The notes: a model not told the origin generated them from the sequence alone. DNA of 64,000 nt from Clostridium saccharoperbutylacetonicum N1-4(HMT) (GCF_000340885.1 NC_020291.1:5393001-5457000); one strand, 5' to 3'. Positions 8,476 to 18,346 are shown, numbered from the stretch's first letter. A program made the numbers and translations.

Positions 8476-8875
8476 ATATGTTAATTATGGTATTATATAT
8501 AATATAACATATTATTTAAATTTTATCATTGATATTGTTCATATTTCAGATGCAAATTATCATTTATAAACAAAACAGTGTGTATATCATACACTTCTCA
8601 ATAAAAGCATACATTTTTTTCATAATTCTTAATATGACAATTATATTTTTAGAAAAATATCAACTTAAAACAATTACAATGTATCCAATACTATTTAATT
8701 ATATGGTAAAATATATCTAAGATAAATTTTCCAGATAAACAAATGATAACTCATTGGATGAATATACTGGCTTTTACGTTAATTATAAGGAAATTGGAAC
8801 TAATATTTAAGAAAAGGAGGCTTAGTATACACTCTATAAAATAATAAATAAATGGTAAAAAGGGGAGAGATGAAA
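8476..8875. other. Divergent intergenic region
   Basis: About 400 bases of very AT-rich sequence separate the KAS III gene from the chemoreceptor gene. It must hold both promoters. An AAGGAGG-like sequence at 8815-8821 is not followed by a usable start codon and a reading frame at 8529-8720 has no coding character. I see no further structure. Confidence 0.4.
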
Positions 8876-9718
8876 ATGATAAAAAAAATATCTGATAACA
8901 AATTAATGGAATCCTTTTACACTATGATGCCATACTTCAAATATTACTTTGGAACAGAATTAGGTTTTACTATTTCTAACTCCGAAGAATTCCTTCTAGT
9001 GCAAAATAGCGAGCATCTAAAAATTAATTTTAAAGCAGGCGATAAAATTCCACCTGGATCTGCTGCTGATACCTGTTTAAAAAGAAAAGAAATTATACAT
9101 ATTACTGTACCAAAAGAAGTTTTTGGGTTTCCTGTAGAAACAATAGGCATCCCAGTTATTGTTGATGATAACGTTGAAGGTACATTGATAACAAGTATGA
9201 GCGTTGACAATACGGTAAAGAAAGAAAAAATATCAAATCTTGCAAATATATTATCAGGAGCCTTAACGCAAATGAGTAAAAATGCAGTAGAAATGGCTTC
9301 TACTTTTCAACAAATAGGTGAAACTAATGAAAGCATTAAGAATTTTATTCTCGAGACAAAAGAAAGTTCTAAAAAAACTGATGAGGTTTTAACATTCATT
9401 GAAGGTATTGCAAAACAAACCAATTTACTTGGGCTAAATGCAGCTATTGAATCAGCAAGAGCTGGAGAATACGGAAAAGGATTTGGGGTAGTATCTTCTG
9501 AAATTAGAAATCTTTCCAACTCAACAAAAGAATCAATAATGCAAATTAATGAAATTTTAAATAATATACAAAATTCAATAAATGAAATTTATGAAAGGTT
9601 TGAAAAATCCAATAATTTATTAGGAAATCAAACAGCAGGCCTTGAAGAAATTACTGCAACTATTGAAGAACTCACATCTAATGCTACTCAATTAAATGAA
9701 TTTGCACGCCAAGACTAA
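8876..9718 (+). CDS. Soluble methyl-accepting chemotaxis-type receptor
   Basis: This ~280-residue protein lacks transmembrane segments. Its N-terminal half (about residues 1-125) is a compact sensor domain that I cannot name; the C-terminal half contains a short chemoreceptor signalling hairpin with the tip sequence [22 protein letters not shown]. It would dock with CheA/CheW in the cytoplasm. The ATG at 8876 has AGGGGAG at a proper distance; ATGs at 8852 and 8870 are less well placed. The final coiled-coil is short compared with membrane receptors. It is divergent from the KAS III/ligase pair, and a strong terminator follows. Confidence 0.8.
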   Translation: MIKKISDNKLMESFYTMMPYFKYYFGTELGFTISNSEEFLLVQNSEHLKINFKAGDKIPPGSAADTCLKRKEIIHITVPKEVFGFPVETIGIPVIVDDNVEGTLITSMSVDNTVKKEKISNLANILSGALTQMSKNAVEMASTFQQIGETNESIKNFILETKESSKKTDEVLTFIEGIAKQTNLLGLNAAIESARAGEYGKGFGVVSSEIRNLSNSTKESIMQINEILNNIQNSINEIYERFEKSNNLLGNQTAGLEEITATIEELTSNATQLNEFARQD

Positions 9719-9744
9719 AATATAAATATACCCTTACCTTCATA

Positions 9745-9789
9745 AAATATGCTGTTGTAAAAAAAGCCCCAGCTTACAACAGCATATTT
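9745..9789 (+). terminator. Intrinsic terminator after the soluble chemoreceptor
   Basis: A perfect 16-bp inverted repeat (9745-9760 with 9774-9789) with a 13-nt loop ends in AUUU, and the next 25 bases are T-rich. The remaining 9790-9970 is AT-rich with no gene. Confidence 0.75.
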
Positions 9790-9975
9790 CATGTCGCTTT
9801 TTCATTTTTTTCTTTTTTTATGTTATACTCACAAATAATCACAAATTTCCAAAAATATCTATAAATCACCAATTCTACACATTTAACATCTTCCCTTATA
9901 TTCCAATATTATTATAAATTAGACATTTTTACACAAAAAGTATTTACATTTTTATGAATTTCTGAGATTATATAA

Positions 9976-9989
9976 TAGTTGGCCAACTA
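9976..9989. promoter_or_regulatory. Palindrome at the protease promoter
   Basis: TAGTTGGCCAACTA is a perfect 14-bp palindrome overlapping and following the -10-like TATAAT at 9971-9976, 50 bases upstream of the protease start. It is GC-richer than its surroundings, which suggests an operator for an unknown dimeric repressor. Confidence 0.4.
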
Positions 9990-10039
9990 AATTAAAGAAA
10001 TTCTTTTACTTTAAACGAATATAAGGAGAGGTATTTATA

Positions 10040-12154
10040 ATGAGAAAAATAATGAGATGTTTAACGACTACAGCTATTGTAGCAACTATATTGGGTGGTA
10101 TGAGTATAGGTGCATCTGCTGCACCATATACTAATCTAAAATATGAATTATCACAACCAGATGGAAGTAAAGTTCAGGTTAAAATTACGGGGGATGAATA
10201 TTTTCAACAAGTTGAAAGCTTGGATGGATATACACTTTGCCGTGACAAAGATGGTTGGATATGCTATGCAAAGTTAAATGACGATAGCACCGATTATGTT
10301 TCAACTGGAGAAATTTATAAAAATTCTAGTGAATTAAGTGATTCAAAATTTGCTGTTAACGCTAACAATAAAAGTGAAAAAACTAATCTTCAAAAACATT
10401 TAAAAATAAAAAAAGAAGCCATTAAGACAAAAGTAAACAAGGTAAGAAAAAATTTACATACTGATGATTATCTTTCTTCTTCATTAGCTAAAAGTAAAAT
10501 TGATAATAATATAGATAACTTACTTGATTCTAAGGCTCAAGCTTCTTCCCTAAGTAATGTACAAGGGTTAACAATTTTAGTTAATTTTACTGATCAAAAC
10601 AGTGACATATCAAAATCAGATATCAATGATTTCTTGAATGGAGTTGGATATACAGGCTATGGGAATAATGGTTCTGTACGTGATTTTTATTATGATGTCT
10701 CTGGTGGTAAACTAACATATACTAACAATGTAATAGGATTTTATACAGCTAAACAACCAAAATCATATTATGATGATTTAGATGAAGAAACTGGTACATA
10801 TACTAAAGCAAACGAACTTACAGAAGAAGTTTTTCAATGGCTAAAAACTCAAAATTTTGATTCTTCAAAAATCACAAAGGATGCTAACGGCTATGCCAAA
10901 GCTGTAAATATCCTTTATGCAGGTAAACCAGTAGCAGGTTGGGCAAAGGGATTATGGCCACATCAAGCTTGGTATGGAAAAAATGTCAATATAAATGGCA
11001 TGAAAATCCAAAAGTACGAAATGTCTAACATAGGTGATGATTTATCAATATATACAATCTGCCACGAAAGTGGACATATGATTTATGGATATCCAGATTT
11101 ATATGATTATGATGGAGATTCAAATGGTACTGGTGCATATAGTTTAATGAGTGGAAATTCTGATCAAAAAAATCCTATTCCACCTGACCCTTATTGCAGA
11201 AATATCATATCAGGTTGGAATACTCCAACCACTATGAATTCTTACAGTGATGGAACAAAATTAGAAGCTGTTGCTGATCCAAACGGAAATCAATATTCAT
11301 ATAAATGGACAGGAAATAATTCTAAAGAATACTTTCTTGTTGAAAATCTACAAAAAAAAGGTAGATATGCTACCTTGCCAGATTCTGGTCTTGGAATTTG
11401 GCATGTAGATGAAAATGGTGATAACTCTAGAAACCAAATGACCTCAAGTAATCATTTCCTTGTATCTATTGAACAAGCTGATGGTAAATTCGATTTAGAA
11501 AAAAATAGAAATGCCGGAAATGTGGGAGATTTGTTTAAAAGTGGCTATAAAGATTCATTCAATGATTCCACTTCTCCTAATTCTAAATGGTGGAATGGAA
11601 CATCTTCCGGTTTAAATATTTCACAAGTAAGTGCTTCAGGAAATAAGATGACATTTGTTAAAGGAATAGGTAATTCGAATCCTGGAAACAATCCCGATCC
11701 AACAAATCCAGATACTAATAAAGATTCAAATATAGCCAGACAAGCTATTGTTACTACTTCTTATGTGTCTGATTGGGAAACAATAAAGGCATTAAATGAT
11801 GGAAAAGACCCTAAGAATTCAAATGACAAAAGCAACGGAGCATATGGAAATTGGCCAAAAACTGGATCACAATGGGTACAATATCAATTTAATAAAAACT
11901 TTACTCTATCAGGTTGCGATGTGTATTGGTTTAAAGACGGCCAAGGTGTAGATGTACCAGCTTCATATAGAATATTATATTGGGATGGACAAGCTTGGCA
12001 GGATGTAAAGAATGCAACAGGCTTTGGTACTGAAATCAATAAATATAATACTACTACTTTTACTCCAGTATCAACAAATGCAATAGCAATTCAAATGGAA
12101 TCAAACGGATCTAGCTCAACTGGAATTCTTGAATGGAAAGTATATGGTAAATAA
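10040..12154 (+). CDS. Secreted M6-type zinc metalloprotease with C-terminal discoidin-like domain
   Basis: The 704-residue preproprotein begins with a signal peptide ending near ASA-AP (residue 28). A propeptide-like region follows (about 30-170), then a catalytic domain of the immune-inhibitor-A/M6 family with the zinc site CHESGHMIYGYPDLYD (HExxH at 342-346). Residues from about 575 to the end (NIARQAIVTTSYVSDWETIKALNDG and ILEWKVYGK) read as an F5/8 type C-like carbohydrate- or surface-binding domain, joined by a Pro/Asn/Asp linker. It probably degrades extracellular protein. A GGAGAG ribosome site precedes the ATG. It stands alone between terminators. Confidence 0.85.
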   Translation: MRKIMRCLTTTAIVATILGGMSIGASAAPYTNLKYELSQPDGSKVQVKITGDEYFQQVESLDGYTLCRDKDGWICYAKLNDDSTDYVSTGEIYKNSSELSDSKFAVNANNKSEKTNLQKHLKIKKEAIKTKVNKVRKNLHTDDYLSSSLAKSKIDNNIDNLLDSKAQASSLSNVQGLTILVNFTDQNSDISKSDINDFLNGVGYTGYGNNGSVRDFYYDVSGGKLTYTNNVIGFYTAKQPKSYYDDLDEETGTYTKANELTEEVFQWLKTQNFDSSKITKDANGYAKAVNILYAGKPVAGWAKGLWPHQAWYGKNVNINGMKIQKYEMSNIGDDLSIYTICHESGHMIYGYPDLYDYDGDSNGTGAYSLMSGNSDQKNPIPPDPYCRNIISGWNTPTTMNSYSDGTKLEAVADPNGNQYSYKWTGNNSKEYFLVENLQKKGRYATLPDSGLGIWHVDENGDNSRNQMTSSNHFLVSIEQADGKFDLEKNRNAGNVGDLFKSGYKDSFNDSTSPNSKWWNGTSSGLNISQVSASGNKMTFVKGIGNSNPGNNPDPTNPDTNKDSNIARQAIVTTSYVSDWETIKALNDGKDPKNSNDKSNGAYGNWPKTGSQWVQYQFNKNFTLSGCDVYWFKDGQGVDVPASYRILYWDGQAWQDVKNATGFGTEINKYNTTTFTPVSTNAIAIQMESNGSSSTGILEWKVYGK

Positions 12155-12186
12155 AAGTTTGTGAATTTGAAAACTTAAAATGATCT

Positions 12187-12225
12187 GTGTCACATCATTT
12201 GATAATTTTTTAAATGATGTGACAC
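12187..12225 (+). terminator. Terminator between protease and histidine kinase genes
   Basis: A perfect 14-bp inverted repeat (12187-12200 with 12212-12225) lies 32 bases after the protease stop codon, between converging genes. The stem could serve both directions, although neither side carries a long T-run. Confidence 0.7.
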
Positions 12226-12269
12226 AAATCTTCTATTTCTAAATCTCATGCTTTTTCTCATCATATTCT

Positions 12270-13640
12270 TCATTCTATTAAAGGCAGTGTAATTATCACT
12301 GATGTGCCTTTTCCATACTCACTTTCAATTTGAATAGTCCCTTTATGCATTTCTACTATATTTCGAGAAATTACTAATCCAAGTCCTGCACCTATTGATT
12401 TAGGATCAATCTTATAAAATGACCTCATTACATATTCAAGCTCCTCTTCTTTAATACCAATGCCGCTATCACTTATTTGAATAATAACAGAATTATTATT
12501 AACTGCTTGAGTGACATAAATTGAACTATCTTTATAAGAAAACTTAATAGCATTATCTAATACATTAAGTATAACTTGCTTTAACTTATCTCTATCTGCC
12601 TTAAAAATAAATGGTATTGCTTCAACAATAACTCTGATTTCTTTTTTTTCTGCTTTTTTTTGAAGTTGAAAGGCACCCTCACGAATAAGTTCATCTAAAT
12701 TAAACTTTGAGATATTGAGATTTATTCTATCAGCTTGATACCTTGAAAAGTCCAAAAGATTCTCCACTAAATTTATAAGACGTTCTGATTCTCCATTAAT
12801 AATTTTTAATCCAAATCTTAGTTCTTCGTCAGTCATTTCATTTGGAGATTGCATTGTCTCAATCCATCCCTTAATTCCTGTCAAAGGCGTCCGGAGTTCA
12901 TGTGAAATTGATGAGATGAATTCATTTTTTAAACGATCTGTTTTTAATATTTCATCTCCCATATAATTAAGTGTTTTTGCTATTTCTCCAAACTCATGTG
13001 GATATACCTTTTCAATTTTCTCCTTATACTGACCAGCAGCTATTTTATTTGTAAAACTAATAATATCATTTAATGGAGTCACTATGATCTTCCCTAAATG
13101 TAAGCTTAACATAAATACAATAAGTGCAACAACTGCGCAAATAATCATTCCATAACCCAATAAACTCATAATTAAAGAATTCACTTTTGTTAAAGCTGTA
13201 GAATATCGTAAAATTCCAATTACTTGACCATCAAAGGTAAGAGGCGTATATACACACATGATTTTCTCACCAGAATATTCATTTTCCTCAATTTTATTAA
13301 TAGTTTTCAGTGCTAGTACAGAAGGATCTAACGAATAGTTTTTATCTCCATAAAAGCCTGTTGATGATTGAATCAATTGCCCATCTCTTTTTAATAATTG
13401 TAATTCCGATCCTTTAAGCTGATAAATTTTAATAATTTCATCACTAAAAGCTCTTAAATCAGTATTAGATAAATTAGTTTGCTTTTCAAATACAGATGGT
13501 ACTGACTCCACATGATTTTGAAAGGTATTAACTATTCCTTGATAATAATATTGTCTTATCCCAGTAACAAAACCTAACATCACAAGTCCTAGGGTGAGCA
13601 GAATAATAATCATAAAATAAAAAATGACCTTACGCTTCAT
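12270..13640 (-). CDS. Membrane sensor histidine kinase
   Basis: The 456-residue kinase has two transmembrane helices (about residues 4-26 and 155-180) around an extracytoplasmic sensor domain, then HAMP, HisKA with the phospho-accepting His in SSISHELRTPLTGIKG (His247) and an HATPase domain (NAIKFSYKDS; DSGIGI; GAGLGLVIS). The ATG at 13640 is chosen because GGAGGG lies nine bases before it and it overlaps the response-regulator stop by 11 bases, which implies translational coupling. It is the last gene of a lipoprotein-regulator-kinase operon. The ligand is unknown. Confidence 0.88.
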   Translation of the reverse strand: MKRKVIFYFMIIILLTLGLVMLGFVTGIRQYYYQGIVNTFQNHVESVPSVFEKQTNLSNTDLRAFSDEIIKIYQLKGSELQLLKRDGQLIQSSTGFYGDKNYSLDPSVLALKTINKIEENEYSGEKIMCVYTPLTFDGQVIGILRYSTALTKVNSLIMSLLGYGMIICAVVALIVFMLSLHLGKIIVTPLNDIISFTNKIAAGQYKEKIEKVYPHEFGEIAKTLNYMGDEILKTDRLKNEFISSISHELRTPLTGIKGWIETMQSPNEMTDEELRFGLKIINGESERLINLVENLLDFSRYQADRINLNISKFNLDELIREGAFQLQKKAEKKEIRVIVEAIPFIFKADRDKLKQVILNVLDNAIKFSYKDSSIYVTQAVNNNSVIIQISDSGIGIKEEELEYVMRSFYKIDPKSIGAGLGLVISRNIVEMHKGTIQIESEYGKGTSVIITLPLIE

Positions 13641-14331
13641 AGGTTTGCTCCCTCCAAAGGTAGCCATATCCCCAATCTGTACATAAATACTTTGGATTTG
13701 CTGGATCACCTTCAATTTTTCTACGAATACGCCTTATATTAACGTCAACCACTTTTACATCACCTATATAATTTATTCCCCAAACTTCATCTAAAATATT
13801 ATCCCTTGTAAACACTTGATTTCTATTACTAATTAAAAATTGGAGCAAACAATATTCGGTAGGAGTTACTTTTACCTCTTGTCCTGAACGGAAAACTTTT
13901 TTGTTTTTCACATCAAGCTCAAAAGGACCTGATTTAAGAATTGAACCCTCCTCCTTTGAAACTATATAATCTAGTCTTCGAATTAGTGAGATTATCCTTG
14001 CTTCTAGCTCATCCATGCTAAAGGGTTTAGATAAATAATCATCGGCACCATTAATAAGGCCTTTAACTTTATCTTCCTGCTGTGTTCTCGCTGTAAGCAT
14101 AATAATTCCAACAAGTTGGCTTATTTCTCTAATTTTTTGGCAAACCTCAAATCCATCAATACCTGGAAGCATTATATCTAATAATACGATATCAATTTTT
14201 CTATTTTTAAAAATAATCAAGGCCTCTTCTCCAGTCTCAGCCTCCCAAACCTCATATTTTTTCTTTTTCAAATTTAGAGAGACAAAACTTCGAATTGAAA
14301 GTTCATCCTCAACAACAAGAATTGTTTTCAT
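13630..14331 (-). CDS. OmpR/PhoB-family response regulator
   Basis: The 233-residue protein has a receiver domain (about 1-120; acidic EDE cluster near the N-terminus, phospho-acceptor Asp in VLLDIMLPGIDGF, Lys in DYLSKPF) and a winged-helix DNA-binding domain (about 135-230; TPTEYCLLQFLISNRNQVFTR and VVDVNIRRIRRKI). It partners with the overlapping downstream kinase gene. It starts 12 bases after the lipoprotein stop codon, so the three genes form one operon. Confidence 0.92.
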   Translation of the reverse strand: MKTILVVEDELSIRSFVSLNLKKKKYEVWEAETGEEALIIFKNRKIDIVLLDIMLPGIDGFEVCQKIREISQLVGIIMLTARTQQEDKVKGLINGADDYLSKPFSMDELEARIISLIRRLDYIVSKEEGSILKSGPFELDVKNKKVFRSGQEVKVTPTEYCLLQFLISNRNQVFTRDNILDEVWGINYIGDVKVVDVNIRRIRRKIEGDPANPKYLCTDWGYGYLWREQTYEA

Positions 14332-14343
14332 ATTTTGCCACCA

Positions 14344-15612
14344 TTAGAATTCATCTTCACTCAAATGAAAATTTGCATTTGAGATCGATAATTCTTCTTT
14401 CATATCAGTATAAAATATTGTATTCTCCGTTTCTCCCAACGTTTCTCCCAACTTAATTTTAGAATCTATATAGGCCTCTTTATTTATCCATTTTACCTCA
14501 AACAAAGTTTTCTGATTTTCATTGTCTATTAACTTAACTGCTTTATCAAACTTTTGAACTGTTACCTTATCATACCATTCAGATGGAATTGTAATATAAA
14601 AATTCTGTCCAGTATCATTGTATCGTTCTTCAACAGTTTGTTTTGTTCCATCAACACTGTATGTAGAATAAGTATAAATAAAAGGAATTTCAGCCATTGC
14701 TGCATCTTCAAAACCTTTAGGAATATACATTCCTCCGACTTCCGTGATACCGTCCTTATTAATATCTCTACTATATAATGGATATGCTTTGAACAAAACA
14801 CCATCTTCTTCATTTCCAACTTTAACAAGCTTTCCATTATTGTATGCAATAATCTCTGTCAGCATGGAGTGTGCTCCCAAAGAGCTATCTATAAATAAAG
14901 CTTTTTCCCCATCTGCTAGTTTTCCACTAACAATATTTTCATGTATACCATCTGGGTTTAATTCAACTAAATAGACAGATTTTAGCTGTCCATTTACATA
15001 ACTAAACATTTCTGCAGTTTGTAATTTATTTCTTTCACCCTCTAATAATATAACCTCTGGTTTTTTATCTTCATTATAGTCAGCTATGTCTATTTCCTCA
15101 TATGCTCTATCCACTTTTTTAACCAAAGATTTGCTCTCTAATTCATAAATGTAAAGCTGCTTATTCACCTCAGAATCTGACATAGAAACGCCAAGAATCA
15201 CTTCTTTTTTTCCATTTCCATAAAGATCATCAATCTTAAAATAATCAAGAGTATTATAGCTAGTAGCTATATCTGATTCTTTAGTCCACCTTCCTTCATC
15301 TTCTTTTAACATTAGTAAATGAACTTGTTGATTTTCTCTAGTATCCCTATATAATATGAAGGCTTCATCTTTATCGTCTCCATCTATATCTTCCATAAAA
15401 ATAGATTGCTTTTGTTCTGCTTTCTTAGGTACTAAATATTCAGCACTATGAGGTAAAATTTCCTTTAAAACTTTACTAACCTCATCTTGTTCCAAATTTG
15501 AAAGCATGGGAGTTTGAATCATCTCAATAGTATTTCCTACATTTCCACAGCCAGTTAAAATACCCACTATAGATAGTTCTATAGCTATCAATATTCCACA
15601 TTTCCTCATCAT
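14344..15612 (-). CDS. Lipoprotein with FG-GAP/VCBS-like repeat character, first gene of a two-component operon
   Basis: The 422-residue protein has a lipoprotein signal with lipobox LTGC (Cys22). The body shows several acidic repeats such as MEDIDGDDKDEAFILYR, IDDLYGNGKKEVILG, IADYNEDKKPEVILLEG and SRDINKDGITEVGGMY, which look like calcium-binding FG-GAP/VCBS beta-propeller blades. It should sit on the outer face of the membrane. Placement directly before the response regulator and kinase suggests an accessory sensor for that kinase; this is inference. The start follows AAGGTGAGG. A strong promoter could not be picked out. Confidence 0.75.
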   Translation of the reverse strand: MMRKCGILIAIELSIVGILTGCGNVGNTIEMIQTPMLSNLEQDEVSKVLKEILPHSAEYLVPKKAEQKQSIFMEDIDGDDKDEAFILYRDTRENQQVHLLMLKEDEGRWTKESDIATSYNTLDYFKIDDLYGNGKKEVILGVSMSDSEVNKQLYIYELESKSLVKKVDRAYEEIDIADYNEDKKPEVILLEGERNKLQTAEMFSYVNGQLKSVYLVELNPDGIHENIVSGKLADGEKALFIDSSLGAHSMLTEIIAYNNGKLVKVGNEEDGVLFKAYPLYSRDINKDGITEVGGMYIPKGFEDAAMAEIPFIYTYSTYSVDGTKQTVEERYNDTGQNFYITIPSEWYDKVTVQKFDKAVKLIDNENQKTLFEVKWINKEAYIDSKIKLGETLGETENTIFYTDMKEELSISNANFHLSEDEF

Positions 15613-15672
15613 TTCCTCACCTTCTTTCTTTATATATACTATCTAATTCACATTCTTGTAAATACTTTATTT

Positions 15673-16317
15673 TTAAAAATCGTTCTTTAAAATATAAACT
15701 GCATAAGTTTCTCCTGTATTTGTATCATAATTGATTGATAAAAATACACCATTGTATTTAAAATGAGCATCACCATTTTTGTCACTTATGGACTTTCCAA
15801 ATACTTCTTTAAATCTACTTATATTTTCACCAATTTTCACGCCATTTAAATTAGCCTCCTTTCCCATAATAAGAACCTGGTCCACCTGAGTATTACTTTT
15901 TTTATCAAACCAAACTCTTATAGCTGCTTTTTTAAACTCCACTCCACCTTCATCTACAGAACTTGGTTTTTCATTCAAGGTACTCAAAAGTTTTTCTTTA
16001 TTTGTTCCTAATAGGCTTATATAGTCTTTGAAATTCATTTCATCAGCATCAATTTTTGATTTATCTATACTCTTCTTAGAATCGATTTGTTTTTCGTCCT
16101 CTAGAATTTTAGAAGTTGTTGCTACCTTTGCATCTTTGCTATTTCCTTCATTATTATCTTCAGAATTTTTATCAACTACTACTTTCTTATTTTCAGCATC
16201 TGCTTTAGTTAATTCCTTAGATTCACAGCCAATTAACCCAATCAAACTTATCGTAATAAAACTTACCATAGTTACAACTAACAAATTCTTGAATTTCTTT
16301 TCAAATTTATTCATCAT
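15673..16317 (-). CDS. Lipoprotein of unknown function
   Basis: The ~214-residue product has a signal peptide and lipobox LIGC, a charged low-complexity linker (about residues 35-95, Lys/Glu/Asp/Ser-rich) and a C-terminal globular part (about 100-214, including FKDYISLLGTNKEKLLSTLNEKP and FKYNGVFLSINYDTNTGETYAVYI) that resembles small secreted domains tracking enzyme or ligand equilibria but that I cannot name. The start at 16317 follows GGAGAG; a longer reading to 16353 lacks a ribosome site. It lies 60 bases upstream of the lipoprotein/two-component operon on the same strand. Confidence 0.65.
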   Translation of the reverse strand: MMNKFEKKFKNLLVVTMVSFITISLIGLIGCESKELTKADAENKKVVVDKNSEDNNEGNSKDAKVATTSKILEDEKQIDSKKSIDKSKIDADEMNFKDYISLLGTNKEKLLSTLNEKPSSVDEGGVEFKKAAIRVWFDKKSNTQVDQVLIMGKEANLNGVKIGENISRFKEVFGKSISDKNGDAHFKYNGVFLSINYDTNTGETYAVYILKNDF

Positions 16318-16510
16318 AATAACTCTCCTAACTATTATTTTATTAACAAGCAATAATTAACTTTCTCTTCTTTAAGTATAAATACTTATGTCTTGTTATT
16401 TGATAACTTATCTAAAGTATAAGAGTTTTCTATATAAAAGTGGTTACAAATAAGTTACAGTTTTTAATATATACAATAAGCTAATGTGCCAATTCTAGAA
16501 AAGCATAAAA

Positions 16511-16548
16511 TAACCCACGAAAATCTCAAATTAGATTTTCGTGAGTTA
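16511..16548 (-). terminator. Terminator of the thiamine operon
   Basis: A 16-bp inverted repeat (16511-16526 with 16533-16548, one mismatch) lies 39 bases after the last thi gene on the reverse strand and is followed by a modest T-rich stretch. Its stem shares the CACGAAAAT core with the terminator at 21865-21896. Confidence 0.75.
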
Positions 16549-16586
16549 CATGGTAAAACAGCTCTTCTATATTACTTATCATATTT

Positions 16587-17183
16587 TTATTTAGATATAA
16601 ATAGCCTTGGATTTTTGCAAGTCATCAGCCCTGACATGATACAAATACCTTCTGCACCTGCATTAATAACTTTTTCAGCATTTTTAGGCAAAATACCACC
16701 AATTGCATAAACTGGAATATTCACTGAATTACAGACTGCTTCCAAGAAATTTAGTCCTCTTGATGGAATACCTTTTTTGCAGTCAGTAGCAAATATATGC
16801 CCTGCTATGATATAAGTTGCGCCTAAATTCATAGCTTCTACTGCTTCACTTACTGAATGGATGGAAACTCCCACTTCGTCAAAATCATTACAAACATTCG
16901 GATTAGATTTTAATAAATGTAATGGCAAATGGATTTTTTTACATTCAAGTTCTTTTGCTACATTAAAGTAGGTATGCAATATGCACTCTGTATTGTTATT
17001 TTTACAAACTTCTAATACTTTAGTAGCTAAATCTTTATATTCATTTTCAGATAGATCTTTTTCTCTAAGTACTATGCTTACAAACTTAATCTTTTTTTCA
17101 TTTAATCCACATATATCTTGTATCTTCTCTGAAAAATCCTTATTACAAAGCTTGCGATTAGTAATTGCTAATAATTTATACAT
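16587..17183 (-). CDS. tenI: TenI-like thiazole tautomerase / ThiE-family protein
   Basis: This ~198-residue TIM-barrel protein belongs to the ThiE/TenI family. The segment IIAGHIFATDCKKGIPSRGLNFL matches the TenI version (GHxFxTDCKKG) better than the thiamine phosphate synthase version, which points to the thiazole tautomerase that aromatises the ThiG product. The C-terminal phosphate loop YAIGGILPKN and GAEGICIMSG is intact. The start is uncertain: an ATG at 17183 overlaps the thiH stop by 8 bases and a GTG at 17195 gives four more residues. No ribosome site is seen, so coupling to thiH is likely. A true ThiE role cannot be excluded. Confidence 0.75.
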   Translation of the reverse strand: MYKLLAITNRKLCNKDFSEKIQDICGLNEKKIKFVSIVLREKDLSENEYKDLATKVLEVCKNNNTECILHTYFNVAKELECKKIHLPLHLLKSNPNVCNDFDEVGVSIHSVSEAVEAMNLGATYIIAGHIFATDCKKGIPSRGLNFLEAVCNSVNIPVYAIGGILPKNAEKVINAGAEGICIMSGLMTCKNPRLFISK

Positions 17184-18333
17184 ATATATAATCACTCATA
17201 ACTACTTGAAGCCCTGACTTTGTAATTGCTTCAGCTATTTCTTCTACTGTTCGTCCATCTGAAATCTCAAATTGTTCATCACCTTTAGCCTCTTCTTCAT
17301 CACTATGCCCACCTATTCCAACTGAAACTCCTGCTGAAATTTTAGTTGCTGCAATTCCAATAACATTATCACGAAAATGAGCGCATTCACGAGTTGATAT
17401 CGTAATGTTTGCAAAAGGCAAGAATATTCTATATGCAGTAATTATCTGTAAAAGCTGCTTTTCATGTACGTCTTTTGGATTAATTTTATCATTATTGATT
17501 ATTGGACGTAATCTTGGACATGAAAGAGCAATTTCCGCATGTGGGTATTTCCGTTGGAGAAGGTATGCATGAAAGCCTGTTGCAAAAGCATCCTTTCGGA
17601 AATCATCTAATCCAAGAAGTGCCGCAAATCCAACGCCCCTCATTCCACCTTTTAAGGCTCTTTCCTGTGCATTGAAGCGATAAGGAAAAATACGTTTGTG
17701 TCCAGCCAAATGTAATGTTTCATATTTATCTGAATTATAAGTTTCTTGGAATACAGTGACAAAATCCACACCACATTCATGTAAATATGAATATTCATCT
17801 GAGTTCATTGGATATACTTCAACACCAACCACATTGAAATATTTTCTAGCTATCTTACAGGCTTCACCAATGTACGAAACATCAGACATACTACGACTTT
17901 CACCAGTAAGAAGTAATATTTCTTTTAGTCCAGTCTTTGCAATACTTTGCATTTCTTTTTCTATTTCTCCAGCATTAAGCCTCGCACGCTTAATTTTGTT
18001 ATGACAGTTAAATCCACAATAAACACAATAATTTTCACAATAATTTGCAATATAAAGAGGTGTAAACATATAAACTGAATTTCCAAAATGCTTACGCGTT
18101 TCCAATTTAGCACGCTTAGCCATTTCCTCAAGAAAAGGAAGGGCTGCAGGTGATAATAAAGCTGCAAAATCCTCAATATCTAATACATCTTTATTTAGAG
18201 CCCTAAGCACATCATTACCTGTATGTGTTTCATAATCATAGGCTTCCATTTTTGAGATAACCTGATCCATAACATTAGATTCAATGACCTCCATCCCTTG
18301 CATATATTCCATATGATTAACACGTTGTTCCAT
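17176..18333 (-). CDS. thiH: 2-iminoacetate synthase (radical SAM tyrosine lyase)
   Basis: The 385-residue enzyme cleaves tyrosine to p-cresol and dehydroglycine, the glycine-derived precursor of the thiazole ring, by radical SAM chemistry. The 4Fe-4S motif CENYCVYCGF fits CxxxCxxC. The length is normal and the C-terminal region with TISTRECAHFRDN is typical of ThiH. Use of ThiH rather than the oxygen-dependent ThiO fits an anaerobe. AGGAGGGG precedes the ATG. It lies 13 bases after thiG in the thiSFGH-tenI operon. Confidence 0.95.
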   Translation of the reverse strand: MEQRVNHMEYMQGMEVIESNVMDQVISKMEAYDYETHTGNDVLRALNKDVLDIEDFAALLSPAALPFLEEMAKRAKLETRKHFGNSVYMFTPLYIANYCENYCVYCGFNCHNKIKRARLNAGEIEKEMQSIAKTGLKEILLLTGESRSMSDVSYIGEACKIARKYFNVVGVEVYPMNSDEYSYLHECGVDFVTVFQETYNSDKYETLHLAGHKRIFPYRFNAQERALKGGMRGVGFAALLGLDDFRKDAFATGFHAYLLQRKYPHAEIALSCPRLRPIINNDKINPKDVHEKQLLQIITAYRIFLPFANITISTRECAHFRDNVIGIAATKISAGVSVGIGGHSDEEEAKGDEQFEISDGRTVEEIAEAITKSGLQVVMSDYIYV

Positions 18334-18346
18334 TTAAATCCCCTCC

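Noticed and set aside
8529..8720. 63-codon open frame upstream of the soluble chemoreceptor
   Set aside because: Sequence is low-complexity hydrophobic, without ribosome site, in a promoter region between divergent genes.
9955..9972. CodY-like box at the protease promoter
   Set aside because: GAATTTCTGAGATTA differs from the CodY consensus at about five positions.
14562..14849. 95-codon frame within the lipoprotein gene on the same strand
   Set aside because: It is a shifted frame of a continuous, well-supported coding sequence and has no ribosome site.
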